Source of the DNA: Candidatus Zixiibacteriota bacterium
GTDB taxonomy: Bacteria > Zixibacteria > MSB-5A5 > SM23-73-2
DNA: 64,000 nucleotides
Assembly: GCA_030615745.1 (NCBI GenBank)
Contig: JAUWYR010000007.1
Span: forward strand, 5,405-69,404
Reading direction: 5' to 3'
Below the pieces are notes generated by a model. It was not told the DNA's origin, made no database searches, and saw only the letters and a list, made by a program, of their open reading frames with translations. This document shows positions 1-8,656 of the stretch, one piece after another. Made by a program: the position numbers and the translations under genes. Position 1 is the stretch's first letter, and every line of letters starts with the position of its first letter.

Positions 1-49
1 TCTGTTACCGATGTAGGTTGATAATACACTAAAGCCTTGAGTTACTTAT

Positions 50-793
50 CTAATTCACAGCTAAAACTAAAGTCGCACCTACGATTTTTTTAGCTCCATT
101 ATCTTTGAGAACTCTGGCGCATTCATCAAGAGTAGCTCCTGTGGTTATCACATCATCCACCAGAATAATCTTTTTATCTTTTATCATCTCAGGAAAAGAT
201 ACTTTAAATGCGTCCTTAACATTCTTTCTCCTCTGTTCATCATTCAGTTTGGTTTGATCTTTAGTATTCTTTATCCTTTTTAATTCATTCTTCAAAAAAG
301 GGATACCCAAATCTTTTGAAATGACCTCTCCCATGATTTCACTCTGATTGTATCCTCTTTCCCTTTTTCTTGCAGGATGCAAAGGAACTGGAATCAGAAA
401 ATCAAAGGAGGAAAATCTTTTGTCCTTTCTTATCTCTTCTCCCAATTTCTTGCTCAATTTCTTTCCTAAACTCACCTTTCCTTTGTATTTGAATTTATGG
501 ATAAGCACTTTGTAAAAATCATCAAATATCCCTAAGGACCTTACATATAAAAGATTTGAATCTGTTGAACAGAAAAGGCATCTGGACTTTTCATCAGAAA
601 AAAAAGACTTGCAGTTTGGGCAAAAAGGGTCAGGAATTATCCCCAGACTATTCCAGCACCCCTCACACAAATCTTTCTCTTTTTCAGAAAGATATCTTCC
701 ACAGACAAGACAATGCGGTGGATAGACAAAATCCATAATGGAGTCTTTTAACTCTAAAAAATAATTTAAAAGTTCAGAAAAGTGGGGGTTCAT
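50..793 (-). CDS. comF: ComF-family phosphoribosyltransferase-like protein
   Basis: This 247-residue protein belongs to the ComF family, associated with DNA uptake and DNA processing. The N-terminus has two zinc-ribbon units with cysteines at about 28/31, 43/46, 58/61 and 72/75. The C-terminus has a type I phosphoribosyltransferase fold with the PRPP-binding motif ILVDDVITTGAT at about 210-221. A PVPLHPARKRERGYNQ segment in the middle is also typical of the family. It is the last gene of the mreC-to-lgt transcription unit, 24 bases after lgt. Its biochemical reaction is not known for most family members, so the symbol is by family only. Confidence 0.9.
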   Translation of the reverse strand: MNPHFSELLNYFLELKDSIMDFVYPPHCLVCGRYLSEKEKDLCEGCWNSLGIIPDPFCPNCKSFFSDEKSRCLFCSTDSNLLYVRSLGIFDDFYKVLIHKFKYKGKVSLGKKLSKKLGEEIRKDKRFSSFDFLIPVPLHPARKRERGYNQSEIMGEVISKDLGIPFLKNELKRIKNTKDQTKLNDEQRRKNVKDAFKVSFPEMIKDKKIILVDDVITTGATLDECARVLKDNGAKKIVGATLVLAVN

Positions 794-817
794 CCTGCTC
801 CCAAAAAGATTTTCTTT

Positions 818-1618
818 TTACCGATTAGACCTTTTGAGGTGATTTAAAGCCAAAAAAGAGGTTAAAAATAAAAATACCATCACCACCTGATTCACAGAGA
901 AAGCTGTTTTTCCGATTCGTAAAAAAACCATGCTCTCCTCATAATATCTAAAAAAATCGACTACAAATCTGGCAACCGAATATAAAATTATCATAAGCCA
1001 GAAAGTGAAACCATCGAATTTTTTCTTTTTTTCAAAAAGAATCAAAATCAAAAAGATCGTCGCTCCGAAAAAAGACGAGATAAGTTGTGATGGATACAAA
1101 GGGGTATCTGGAAAGTAATATCCAGCTGGTGAATCGTAAGGGAAAACCAACCCAAGAAAAGATTCAGTTGGCTTGCCAAAACAACATCCGTTTAAATGGC
1201 AGCCGACTCTTGCTATAGCCAAACCCAAGGGAAAGGAGGGAGCCACAATATCAGCGACTTTCCAGATATTTATTCTTTTTAGATAAAGATATAAAATCCC
1301 AGAAAAAATTGCTAAAACAATTCCACCTGCCATTGAAAGACCAGCAATACCTATCTCACCAGTGGACTGAATAGGATTAATCATATCCAAAAGTCTACCC
1401 TCAAATTCATCCAGATGAAAAATAACATAGAAAAACCTTGAACCAAAAACAGATGATAAAAGGACAATCAGGAAAAGATCTAAAATATACTCTTTTTTGA
1501 TCTCAGAGCCTTTGGTCCGAGTCAAGGAAAACAAAAGTCCTACTGCAAATGCTAAAGTTAACAAAACCCCATAGCTTGTTATAACAATAGGACCTATTTT
1601 AAAAAGAACAGGATGCAT
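818..1618 (-). CDS. lgt: Prolipoprotein diacylglyceryl transferase
   Basis: Lgt transfers diacylglycerol from phosphatidylglycerol to the lipobox cysteine of prolipoproteins in the inner membrane, the first step of lipoprotein maturation. The 266-residue product is of normal length, with about seven hydrophobic segments. The signature around residues 136-150 reads ARVGCHLNGCCFGKPT, a cysteine-rich variant of the usual GRxGNFxNGE box. The N-terminus (HPVLFKIGPIVITSYGVLL) is typical of the family. Lnt, which completes lipoprotein maturation, is at 50369-51847, and a lipoprotein substrate is encoded at 57976-59109. The gene lies 66 bases after rodA. Confidence 0.95.
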   Translation of the reverse strand: MHPVLFKIGPIVITSYGVLLTLAFAVGLLFSLTRTKGSEIKKEYILDLFLIVLLSSVFGSRFFYVIFHLDEFEGRLLDMINPIQSTGEIGIAGLSMAGGIVLAIFSGILYLYLKRINIWKVADIVAPSFPLGLAIARVGCHLNGCCFGKPTESFLGLVFPYDSPAGYYFPDTPLYPSQLISSFFGATIFLILILFEKKKKFDGFTFWLMIILYSVARFVVDFFRYYEESMVFLRIGKTAFSVNQVVMVFLFLTSFLALNHLKRSNR

Positions 1619-1684
1619 AGATCTGAGGGTAAAGAATTTTAAATAGATACGTTAATGAAAACTAAATTGTCAATTGGTGGATAG

Positions 1685-2896
1685 TTAATATTCATACCAC
1701 TTCGATTGAATAGCCAATAAAAGACCCATCAAAACCCAAAAGGTAATCATAGAGGAACCCCCATAGCTCACAAAAGGCAAAGGAAGTCCAGTAACAGGGA
1801 GAATCCCCAAAGCCATTCCAATATTCACAACCATCTGAAAAGCAAAAATTGAACTGATACCAATTGCGACATAGCTTGCGAATGTGTTTCTTGCTTTGCG
1901 TGCAATCTGGACACCTTTAAATATTATAAAAGAAAAAAGGATTATCAAAATAATTGCTCCTAAAAATCCGAATTCCTCTCCTAAAACCGAGAAGACAAAA
2001 TCGTTGTGTTGAGCAGGTAAAAAATCGAGTTTGGTCTGGGTTCCATGCAAAAAGCCTTTGCCAAAAAGTCCACCAGAGCCGATTGCTACCTTGGACTGGA
2101 TCACCTGATACCCAGCTCCATAAGGGTCTACCCCCGGATCAAGAAAGACCAATATCCTGTTTCTCTGATATTGATGAAGATTGTTCCAGAACAGCTGAGC
2201 AATTGATCCAACAGCTAAATTTGTGAACAAACTCGCCATCGAGAACAAAAAGTTGGGTCGAAGATGATACAAAAGTAAAATCAAGAGAAGAAAAAAGATT
2301 GCCCAGATTAAGATGTGGGGATGTAAGGCACAAATTAGACTAAAAAGGGGAGCCACTATCAAAGCTAAGTACAGGATTGGCACACCTGACCAGAAAAGCA
2401 TCACAAAAAATACAAAAAGAAAAACCAAAGAGGTTCCAAGGTCAGGCTGGCGAAGGACCAATAAAAAGGGGAATAAAACAAAAAAAAGAGCAATGCTTAT
2501 CCAACTAAAGCTGTAAATCGACCTTTTCGAATAGGTCAAAAATCTGGCTAAAGCCAAAACAAAAGCAACCTTCAAAAGTTCAGATGGCTGAAAAGTGAAA
2601 GGTCCAAAACTAAACCATCGAGAAGAACCTACTATAAAAAGAGCTAAAAGTAAAGCTATCCCTATCTCATAATAAACATAAGAAAAGACGTCGTGAAATC
2701 TTAAAGGAATAAAAAACAAAATCCCTGCTATTATAATTCCAAAAAATATCCAAAAAATCTGTTTTAAATAAAAAGTCTGTTCAAAAGGAGAAGATGAGTT
2801 GTGTTTCGCACTATAGATTAAAAAAACACCTATGACGCAAAGAAGAAAAGCAGCAAAAAAAAGCAAAAGGTCTAAATCTTGATTTTTAATCTTCAT
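1685..2896 (-). CDS. rodA: Rod shape-determining SEDS glycosyltransferase RodA
   Basis: RodA is the SEDS-family peptidoglycan polymerase of the elongasome and works with PBP2. The 403-residue protein has about ten hydrophobic segments. It shows the family hallmarks: RWFSFGPFTFQPSELLK near residue 95, the GLFGKGFLHGTQTKLDFLPAQHNDFVFSVLGEE stretch (in pieces) in the long periplasmic loop, and LPLPFVSYGGSS near the C-terminus. It follows mrdA by 10 bases, which supports a RodA rather than FtsW assignment. A separate FtsW is encoded in the dcw cluster. Confidence 0.95.
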   Translation of the reverse strand: MKIKNQDLDLLLFFAAFLLCVIGVFLIYSAKHNSSSPFEQTFYLKQIFWIFFGIIIAGILFFIPLRFHDVFSYVYYEIGIALLLALFIVGSSRWFSFGPFTFQPSELLKVAFVLALARFLTYSKRSIYSFSWISIALFFVLFPFLLVLRQPDLGTSLVFLFVFFVMLFWSGVPILYLALIVAPLFSLICALHPHILIWAIFFLLLILLLYHLRPNFLFSMASLFTNLAVGSIAQLFWNNLHQYQRNRILVFLDPGVDPYGAGYQVIQSKVAIGSGGLFGKGFLHGTQTKLDFLPAQHNDFVFSVLGEEFGFLGAIILIILFSFIIFKGVQIARKARNTFASYVAIGISSIFAFQMVVNIGMALGILPVTGLPLPFVSYGGSSMITFWVLMGLLLAIQSKWYEY

Positions 2897-2906
2897 CTCA
2901 ATTCTT

Positions 2907-4724
2907 TTAAAAACCTCCCACTTTTTGCTCAGGGACTTTAACCATCACATCTTTTTTAGCTTTCTTATCGAAATATTTCTTGAAAATAATCTTTGCTATG
3001 GGTGCTGCCACCTCGCCACCGTGACCACCATTTTCTATAAGCACATAAACTAAAATCTCAGGGCCTTTAGCTGGAGCAAAGCCAACAAAGGATGCATGGG
3101 GCTTTCCATAAGGATTTTCAGTAGTCCCTGTCTTTCCGCCAACAACAACCTCCTTCATCTTGGCAGCTACACCTGTTCCTTTGGGATGATTTACCACTCC
3201 AACCAGAGCATCTTTTAAAAATCTTAGTGTTTTAGTTGAAAAAGGAAGTGTCAACAATAAATTTGGGTTATTGATTATCCTTTTGTCTTTTTCAATTAAC
3301 TCTTTGAGTAGATGAGGATAGTAGACCTCACCGTTATTAACAAGACCACAAAAAAAACTTGCTAAACCGATCGGGGTTAAAACGATCTCCCCCTGTCCAA
3401 TACTTAAATTGATCACCAAATTCTTAACCCAGTTACCCTCCCCATATTTTTTTTTGTAAAATTTGAGTGTTGGAATAAAACCCTTTTGCTCATAGGGCAA
3501 ATCCACTTTCAGCACTCTATCCAAGCCACATTTTTTTGCGTATTCTGACCATTTCTCCAGACCCAATTTTAAGCCGAGTTGATAAAAGTAAACATCACAG
3601 GAAAAGACAATCGCTTCTTTAAGGTCTATTTTTCCATGACCCTCAGGCCTCCAGCAATGAAATGCTCTGTTCCCAAAGTAAAAAACCCCTTTGCAAGGTG
3701 AAAGAAAAGTATTTGGCTCAATTATTTTCTCCTCCAAGGCTGCTGCTGCAGTGAGAAGTTTCAGAGTGGAACCTGGAGGATAAAGCCCCTGAGTACATCT
3801 GTTGAGCAAAGGTCTTTTAGGATCGTTTATAAGCTCCTCCCACTTTTTTTCTGTCAAAACCCCACTGAACAGATTGGAATCAAAGCCGGGCTTGCTCACC
3901 ATCGCCAATATCTCCCCTGTTTTTGGATCCATCGCAATCACACATCCACTGGAATAAGGTTCTAAAGCATCCTCGGCTGCGTTTTGTAAATCCAAATCAA
4001 TGGTTAAAACTAAATCAGAACCCTTGACTGGTAAATCAGGTTTTTTTTCCTCAAGCTCACCTAAAATTTTTCCAACTGCGCTAACCTCAAAGTATTTAAC
4101 TCCATTCTTACCCCTGAGGTCTTGGTCATATTTTTTCTCAATCCCCTCTATTCCAAAAAGTTCAGGGTCTTCTGTTTTAATAGAATCATTTATCTGAGCT
4201 GGTTTCTTTCCAACATAGCCCAATAAGTTTCCAGTCCAATCCCTTTTGGGATATTTTCTTTTCAACTCCGTCTCAAAAAACACTCCAGCTAAATCTTCGT
4301 TTTTCTCCTCGATTATGCATAAAGTGGCGAAGTCAACATCCCTTTTCAACTTTATTGCTTGGAACCTTTTAGGCCATCCAACCTCTAACTTTTTCTCTAA
4401 ATAGGATTTCTCCAAACTTAAAATAGAAGAGAGTTTTAAGATGACCTCCCTTTGCTTTTCATCTTTCACCTGATAGGGAAAAACAGAGATTGTATAAGAG
4501 GGACCATTGGATACTAAGACCTTCCCTTCTCTATCATAGATAATTCCCCTTGGCGCAATCAGGGCAACTGGATGAATTCTGTTTCCCTCAGAGATACCTC
4601 TGTAATAAGAGCTTTTGATTATCTGAAGCTGGAATAATCGAAAAAAGATCACACTCATCAAAAATACTATTGTGTATATTAAAACTTTGCTTCTTATTTC
4701 CTTTGTATATTCTGAAAGCTTCAT
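2907..4724 (-). CDS. mrdA: Penicillin-binding protein 2 (elongation transpeptidase)
   Basis: This is a class B penicillin-binding protein that cross-links peptidoglycan during elongation as partner of RodA. A single N-terminal membrane anchor spans residues 13-33. The dimerisation/pedestal region has the APRGIIYDREGKVL signature near residue 57. The transpeptidase motifs are STLK (319-322, catalytic Ser319), SCD (375-377, in the SxN position) and KTGT (531-534). The length of 605 residues is normal. The stop is 3 bases after mreD ends, so translation is probably coupled. Confidence 0.95.
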   Translation of the reverse strand: MKLSEYTKEIRSKVLIYTIVFLMSVIFFRLFQLQIIKSSYYRGISEGNRIHPVALIAPRGIIYDREGKVLVSNGPSYTISVFPYQVKDEKQREVILKLSSILSLEKSYLEKKLEVGWPKRFQAIKLKRDVDFATLCIIEEKNEDLAGVFFETELKRKYPKRDWTGNLLGYVGKKPAQINDSIKTEDPELFGIEGIEKKYDQDLRGKNGVKYFEVSAVGKILGELEEKKPDLPVKGSDLVLTIDLDLQNAAEDALEPYSSGCVIAMDPKTGEILAMVSKPGFDSNLFSGVLTEKKWEELINDPKRPLLNRCTQGLYPPGSTLKLLTAAAALEEKIIEPNTFLSPCKGVFYFGNRAFHCWRPEGHGKIDLKEAIVFSCDVYFYQLGLKLGLEKWSEYAKKCGLDRVLKVDLPYEQKGFIPTLKFYKKKYGEGNWVKNLVINLSIGQGEIVLTPIGLASFFCGLVNNGEVYYPHLLKELIEKDKRIINNPNLLLTLPFSTKTLRFLKDALVGVVNHPKGTGVAAKMKEVVVGGKTGTTENPYGKPHASFVGFAPAKGPEILVYVLIENGGHGGEVAAPIAKIIFKKYFDKKAKKDVMVKVPEQKVGGF

Positions 4725-4727
4725 TTT

Positions 4728-5234
4728 TTAAGTCAATTTAATAGAAGTTCTTTTAGGCAGGATAAAAAGGATAAACCCCCACAAAGAAGTATATAAGCCG
4801 GATAAAAAAGAGCTATACCACAAAACCTCAAAAGTCTTTTGCAGATCAAAGCCAGTGGATAAAAGATAATAAAGGAGGTCGTTGAAAAGGACCGAAAGAA
4901 ACAAGATGATAACTTTTGAAAAGATACTTTCCAAAAATAAAGTCTCTTTAAAATTTCCAACAGAAAATCCTATAAAACACTTTATTAACGCGCCCAGACC
5001 AAGAAAATGGGGGGTGAAAATATCCAAAATAAGCCCAACCCAAAAACCAAATAAAGCTCCATCTTTTGAACCTTTAAGAATAGCTAAATATACTATGACC
5101 AAAATGGGTAAATCAAATTTCACCCCATTTATTTTAAAAAGTTCCAAAAAGAAACTCTGATAAAGAACAATCAAAAAAAGGATTAGAGCCAAAAAAAGGA
5201 TTTTCTGATAAATTAAATTTTTGCCTAAAGCCAT
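4728..5234 (-). CDS. mreD: Rod shape-determining protein MreD
   Basis: MreD is an integral membrane component of the elongasome. The 168-residue product is almost entirely hydrophobic, with about five transmembrane segments and the YLAILKGSKDGALFGFWVGLILD pattern (in pieces, residues 50-72) seen in MreD. It starts 3 bases after mreC ends and ends 3 bases before mrdA, giving the standard mreC-mreD-mrdA order. Sequence similarity in this family is low, so operon position carries much of the weight. Confidence 0.9.
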   Translation of the reverse strand: MALGKNLIYQKILFLALILFLIVLYQSFFLELFKINGVKFDLPILVIVYLAILKGSKDGALFGFWVGLILDIFTPHFLGLGALIKCFIGFSVGNFKETLFLESIFSKVIILFLSVLFNDLLYYLLSTGFDLQKTFEVLWYSSFLSGLYTSLWGFILFILPKRTSIKLT

Positions 5235-5237
5235 ATA

Positions 5238-6044
5238 TTAATCTCTCTTTTCAGATTCAAGCACAAACAACTCCTCTAATTGGTTGAAGTCAACTCCTGA
5301 TTTCACAAGAATCGATTTAAAAAATTCTCCTTCCTTTTCCCCTCCTACCTTTTTAACCTTTCCGATCTCGAGCCCGGCAGGAAATACCCCTCCCAGCCCA
5401 GAGGAGATGATTTTGTCATCCACCTTTACATCTTCTTCAAAAGGGACATTATCCAGTCTCAAAAGATTTCCTTCAGAGCCTCGAATGATCCCATGAACCC
5501 TGCTTCTCTGAGCCAATACAGCTACTCTGCAGTTAGGGTGAAGAAGAAGCTCCACCCAACAACTCCCTTTTTTTACCTCTGTTACTTTTCCAACAAGCCC
5601 TTTCATATTTATAACAGGCAGATTTTTTTTAACACCTTCTTTTTCTCCGATATCAAGCATCACAGTATAGCTTTTTCGATTAGGCTCCAAAGCCACAACC
5701 TCAGCCGGAATCACCTTAAATTCCGAATATTCCGATTTGGACTTAAATTGCAAAAGTTCTCTTAGGCGGAGATTTTCAAGACTCTCCTCCTTTGCCTTGA
5801 GGTTTTCAAGCTTTAGCTGGATCAAGGCTTCACTTAATCTCTTATTCTCTTGACTAACCTGATAGAGCTCCCTTAATTTAAAATTGAGTTGATAAAAAGG
5901 AGAATAAACGAAAGTGAATGTCAAATCAGAGATTTCCCTTTTATATGAATTTGGAAGAACTAAAAGGAGCAAGGAGAAAACCAGATAGGGCAAAAGAACC
6001 TGTTTTTTATTACCTCTTATTAAAAAAGATTTAATCCAGCTCAT
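5238..6044 (-). CDS. mreC: Rod shape-determining protein MreC
   Basis: MreC is the bitopic periplasmic scaffold that activates PBP2/RodA. The 268-residue protein has one N-terminal membrane segment (about 17-31), a coiled coil (about 58-100, ending in LRELLQFK) and a C-terminal beta domain. That domain contains VINMKGLVGKVTEV and ISSGLGGVFPAGLEIGKV, both typical of MreC. It is the first gene of its transcription unit. MreB, usually directly upstream, is absent; a 390-base repeat-bearing gap lies there instead. Confidence 0.94.
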   Translation of the reverse strand: MSWIKSFLIRGNKKQVLLPYLVFSLLLLVLPNSYKREISDLTFTFVYSPFYQLNFKLRELYQVSQENKRLSEALIQLKLENLKAKEESLENLRLRELLQFKSKSEYSEFKVIPAEVVALEPNRKSYTVMLDIGEKEGVKKNLPVINMKGLVGKVTEVKKGSCWVELLLHPNCRVAVLAQRSRVHGIIRGSEGNLLRLDNVPFEEDVKVDDKIISSGLGGVFPAGLEIGKVKKVGGEKEGEFFKSILVKSGVDFNQLEELFVLESEKRD

Positions 6045-6435
6045 CCTATATAAAAGTGGTTTTTAAAAAATATTGGAGTGTAAACCTCAATGATTTTGTT
6101 TTTCAAAGACTTTACAGTAAAGCTAAAGCTTTATCATCAATCTCTTGATCCATATGGAGATGCCGAAGGTCAAGAGACTTCGCACACTCCAAAAGAAACC
6201 TTACAAGTTTGAATTTTTTTATATTTTTTAAAAACTTGATTCAATTTCCCTTAAAAGTATAGCTTTGGAGAAAATCTACTTTATGTAATCAATTGTTTGA
6301 TCAAAGTTTTCGTTTTTCCTTGTTGTAATCCCGAACGATTTTGAAAGATAAAAAATCTTTTTTTATCATTCAACTAAATCGAGCATCTCTAAAAGCTCTC
6401 TCAAGCAGTTAAAAGACGCATTAAATGAATGTAAT
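6045..6435. other. Intergenic region with a palindromic repeat
   Basis: No gene is visible in these 391 bases. They hold a 120-base element with 9-base terminal inverted repeats (6073-6192, listed separately), followed by AT-rich sequence. The region must contain the promoter for mreC on the minus strand, but no convincing -35/-10 pair was found by eye. Confidence 0.6.
6073..6192. repeat. Palindromic element with TTGGAGTGT terminal inverted repeats
   Basis: The ends are perfect inverted repeats, TTGGAGTGT at 6073-6081 and ACACTCCAA at 6184-6192. Inside are two further hairpins: TAAAGCT-AA-AGCTTTA near 6115-6130, and TCTCTTGA (6141-6148) paired with TCAAGAGA (6170-6177). Related ends recur at 41360-41425 and 51926-52015. 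No transposase or clear target duplication is visible, so it resembles a MITE or REP-like element. Confidence 0.75.
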
Positions 6436-6831
6436 TCATCCTCCTATTATTCCTAAAAGTTCAGATAATGTTTTATAAAAACGTCTTTCAAAGATTTCTT
6501 GATCTATCCTTGTAAATTTCCATTTTTTGTCAGTCAAATCCGTGACGTCCTCACACACATCAGCTTTGTCGAAATTGTTGGTTCTGCATTCTATTACTAC
6601 TTTTTCAACTTCTTCCATTGTTACCGGAGCGTTCAAAGGTCCCACGTGAACTGCTCTATCACCTTTTCTACCGTGCAAATATCTGAAACCAGTCAAAACC
6701 TGAGCCTGGTAGAGTTTTAGCATAAAGGCGAGGTATTCATCCTCTTTTTTCTGCCAGTAAACGGTTTCATAATTTCCAATGTTCCATAGCTCGAAAGGTC
6801 GGGCAGGCTTTCCGTAGTTCTTATTTTTCAT
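6436..6831 (-). pseudogene. Detached C-terminal fragment of the DNA methyltransferase
   Basis: This 131-residue reading frame begins MKNKNYGKPARPFELWN and continues with segments such as GFRYLHGRKGDRAVHVG. From memory of the family, these sequences normally follow the catalytic part of long Mod-like methyltransferases with no break. Here they are separated from it by the HepT/MntA pair. The start overlaps the hepT stop by 11 bases, so it may still be translated. After residue 91 (NNFDKAD) the expected family sequence stops and about 40 different residues follow (VTDLTDKKWKFTRIDQEIF and onward), which suggests an internal deletion joined to another gene's end. It could alternatively be a small functional protein; no enzyme motif is seen. 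Confidence 0.6.
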
Positions 6832-7177
6832 CTTCAGACTCCCCTTTTAGCACTTCCTGAATTTTCACAACTAAGTCTGGAATTTTATTTTGAATTATAT
6901 CCCATAAAATTTCATTGTCTACTCCAAAATATCCATGGATGACTATATCTCTCAAACCTACAATCTTCCTCCACTCAATCTTGGGATATTTTTGTCTTAT
7001 TTCATCTGGTAGATTTTTAGTTGCTTCGCCAATTATCTCAAGGTTTCTAACCACTGCATCTATTAGCATCTGGTCTTTTGTAAATTCCTCAAATGATTTA
7101 CCTCCGGTATAATCCAATATTCTATTGGCACAATCCCTGATATCAGTAATAAAGAGTTTATAATCTCTTTTAGGCAT
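6821..7177 (-). CDS. hepT: HepT-like HEPN-domain ribonuclease toxin
   Basis: This 118-residue DUF86/HEPN protein carries the HepT motif RX4HXY (R76, H81, Y83 in RDIVIHGY). In the characterised HepT-MntA systems the R and H form the RNase active site, and the tyrosine is adenylylated by the partner antitoxin. The MNT partner lies immediately upstream and its end overlaps the hepT start. Downstream, its stop overlaps the next reading frame by 11 bases. The pair sits within a DNA methyltransferase locus. All motif residues are present, so it is probably active. Confidence 0.9.
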   Translation of the reverse strand: MPKRDYKLFITDIRDCANRILDYTGGKSFEEFTKDQMLIDAVVRNLEIIGEATKNLPDEIRQKYPKIEWRKIVGLRDIVIHGYFGVDNEILWDIIQNKIPDLVVKIQEVLKGESEDEK

Positions 7178-7481
7178 AAGTTACCTCTGATAAAATATTT
7201 TGCTTTATTTCATCCCTTATTGTTGTTTTGATCACCAAATCAATCTTTGAGTTTAATATTTCTTCAAGGAAAAATTTAAGCTCCATATAGTTATCAAATG
7301 TTTTATAGCCATCTTCAAACTCAACCAGGATATCTATATCACTTTCCTCTCTCTGCTCACCTCTAACATAAGACCCAAAAACACCTATTTCCCTAATCTT
7401 AAATTTCTCTTTAATATTGATACTATGAAGTCTTAAAATTTTAATTATCTCACTTATAGATTTTGCCTTCCTACCTCTCAT
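7170..7481 (-). CDS. mntA: MntA-like nucleotidyltransferase antitoxin
   Basis: This 103-residue minimal nucleotidyltransferase has the GSYVRG motif (36-41) followed by SDID (47-50), giving the GS...DxD metal-binding centre. In studied HepT-MntA modules this enzyme neutralises HepT by adding AMP to its tyrosine. The start ATG overlaps the methyltransferase stop (ATGA), and its own end overlaps hepT by 8 bases, so the three genes are translationally coupled. Confidence 0.9.
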   Translation of the reverse strand: MRGRKAKSISEIIKILRLHSINIKEKFKIREIGVFGSYVRGEQREESDIDILVEFEDGYKTFDNYMELKFFLEEILNSKIDLVIKTTIRDEIKQNILSEVTYA

Positions 7482-8572
7482 TTTCCTTGCTCCTCATCCA
7501 CTAAATCCTTCGAATTATGAATATCCAAAAGCCTTTTTCTTGTAACCTGAATGGCAAATTTGGATAGATCAGACCCTATCCATCTTCTTCCAAGTTTTTC
7601 CGCAACTGCTAAGGTTGTGCCTGAGCCACAGAAGAAGTCTGCAATAATGTCGCCGGGGTCAGAAGAAGCAAGGATAATGCGTTTCAAGAGGGCTTCGGGT
7701 TTTTGGGTTTGAAAATCCAAAATTTCACCGTGGATATAGCCTATAGTTGCTACATCAGTCCACCAATCTTCTGGTAATTTCCCTCTCTTATCCAATGCCA
7801 TAAGATATTCGTCATCTTTTCGCCCTGTTAATGTAGTCCGTCCTGTTGCTAAGCTTGATTTTTTATAAGGCACTCTAAGTAAATCAATATTAAAAACATA
7901 CTTCTCTGATTTAGTGTATCGAAATATTATATCGTGTTTATCAGGAAAATCTCTACTTTGTCGTGATGGTCCTGTATAACACCATACTATCTCATTTCTG
8001 CAATTTGTCCATCCAAACACCTCATCCATCATTACCTTAACATAATGACCCACATGCCAATCTAAATGCACATAAATAGAACCATTCTCAGCCAGAAGTT
8101 CCCTCATCAAAACCAATCGCTCATACATATACTTGAGATAGGAGGCAATCCCGCCGCTCCAGGTATCTTTGTAAGCCCTCTCTTCTATAATAGAAGGTTC
8201 TTTTTCTATTCTTTCATCCCCAAGTTTTGTTCTTACAGTAAAATCCGCTCCCGTGAAAAATGGAGGATCAATATAGATGAGATTAATCTTTCCAGCCCAA
8301 CCCTGCTTTATCAATGACGACATAACAAATTTGTTGTCGCCCCAGATTAAAAGATTTTTCCAGTCCTTAGGATAGTTTTTAGGATATTCACTTTTGGGAT
8401 AAAATTCCTTTCCAAGCTCTTCTTCATATTCTTTCATCCTCGGTTCATTTATGGACTCTATCGTTTGAAAAGGAAGATTGGGTTTTTCTACCGGGAATTT
8501 TTCACCCAGATCAATCCTATCCAATTTGTCAGCCCAGATAAGCTCTACAAATTTTTTATTATTCCTGTTCAT
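7478..8572 (-). CDS. Adenine-specific DNA methyltransferase, Mod-like, truncated
   Basis: The protein resembles the Mod subunit of type III restriction systems (beta-class N6-adenine methyltransferase). The catalytic motif DPPF (about 102-105) precedes the SAM-binding motif FCGSGTT (about 314-320), with the TQKPEALLKRII motif before the latter. The first in-frame start is a TTG at 8605; the ATG at 8572, preceded by AAAGGG, is preferred and gives 364 residues. The protein ends at DEEQGK, where family members continue into a long C-terminal region. That region appears as the separate frame at 6436-6831. No restriction subunit is present nearby, so it may be an orphan methylase or a decaying system. 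Confidence 0.85.
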   Translation of the reverse strand: MNRNNKKFVELIWADKLDRIDLGEKFPVEKPNLPFQTIESINEPRMKEYEEELGKEFYPKSEYPKNYPKDWKNLLIWGDNKFVMSSLIKQGWAGKINLIYIDPPFFTGADFTVRTKLGDERIEKEPSIIEERAYKDTWSGGIASYLKYMYERLVLMRELLAENGSIYVHLDWHVGHYVKVMMDEVFGWTNCRNEIVWCYTGPSRQSRDFPDKHDIIFRYTKSEKYVFNIDLLRVPYKKSSLATGRTTLTGRKDDEYLMALDKRGKLPEDWWTDVATIGYIHGEILDFQTQKPEALLKRIILASSDPGDIIADFFCGSGTTLAVAEKLGRRWIGSDLSKFAIQVTRKRLLDIHNSKDLVDEEQGK

Positions 8573-8656
8573 ATCGTAAGACCCTTTGCATTCCCCTCCC
8601 TTCAATTACCCTACTTCTAAACCAACTTTTTAATTTGCCTGTAGCCGATTACTTTA

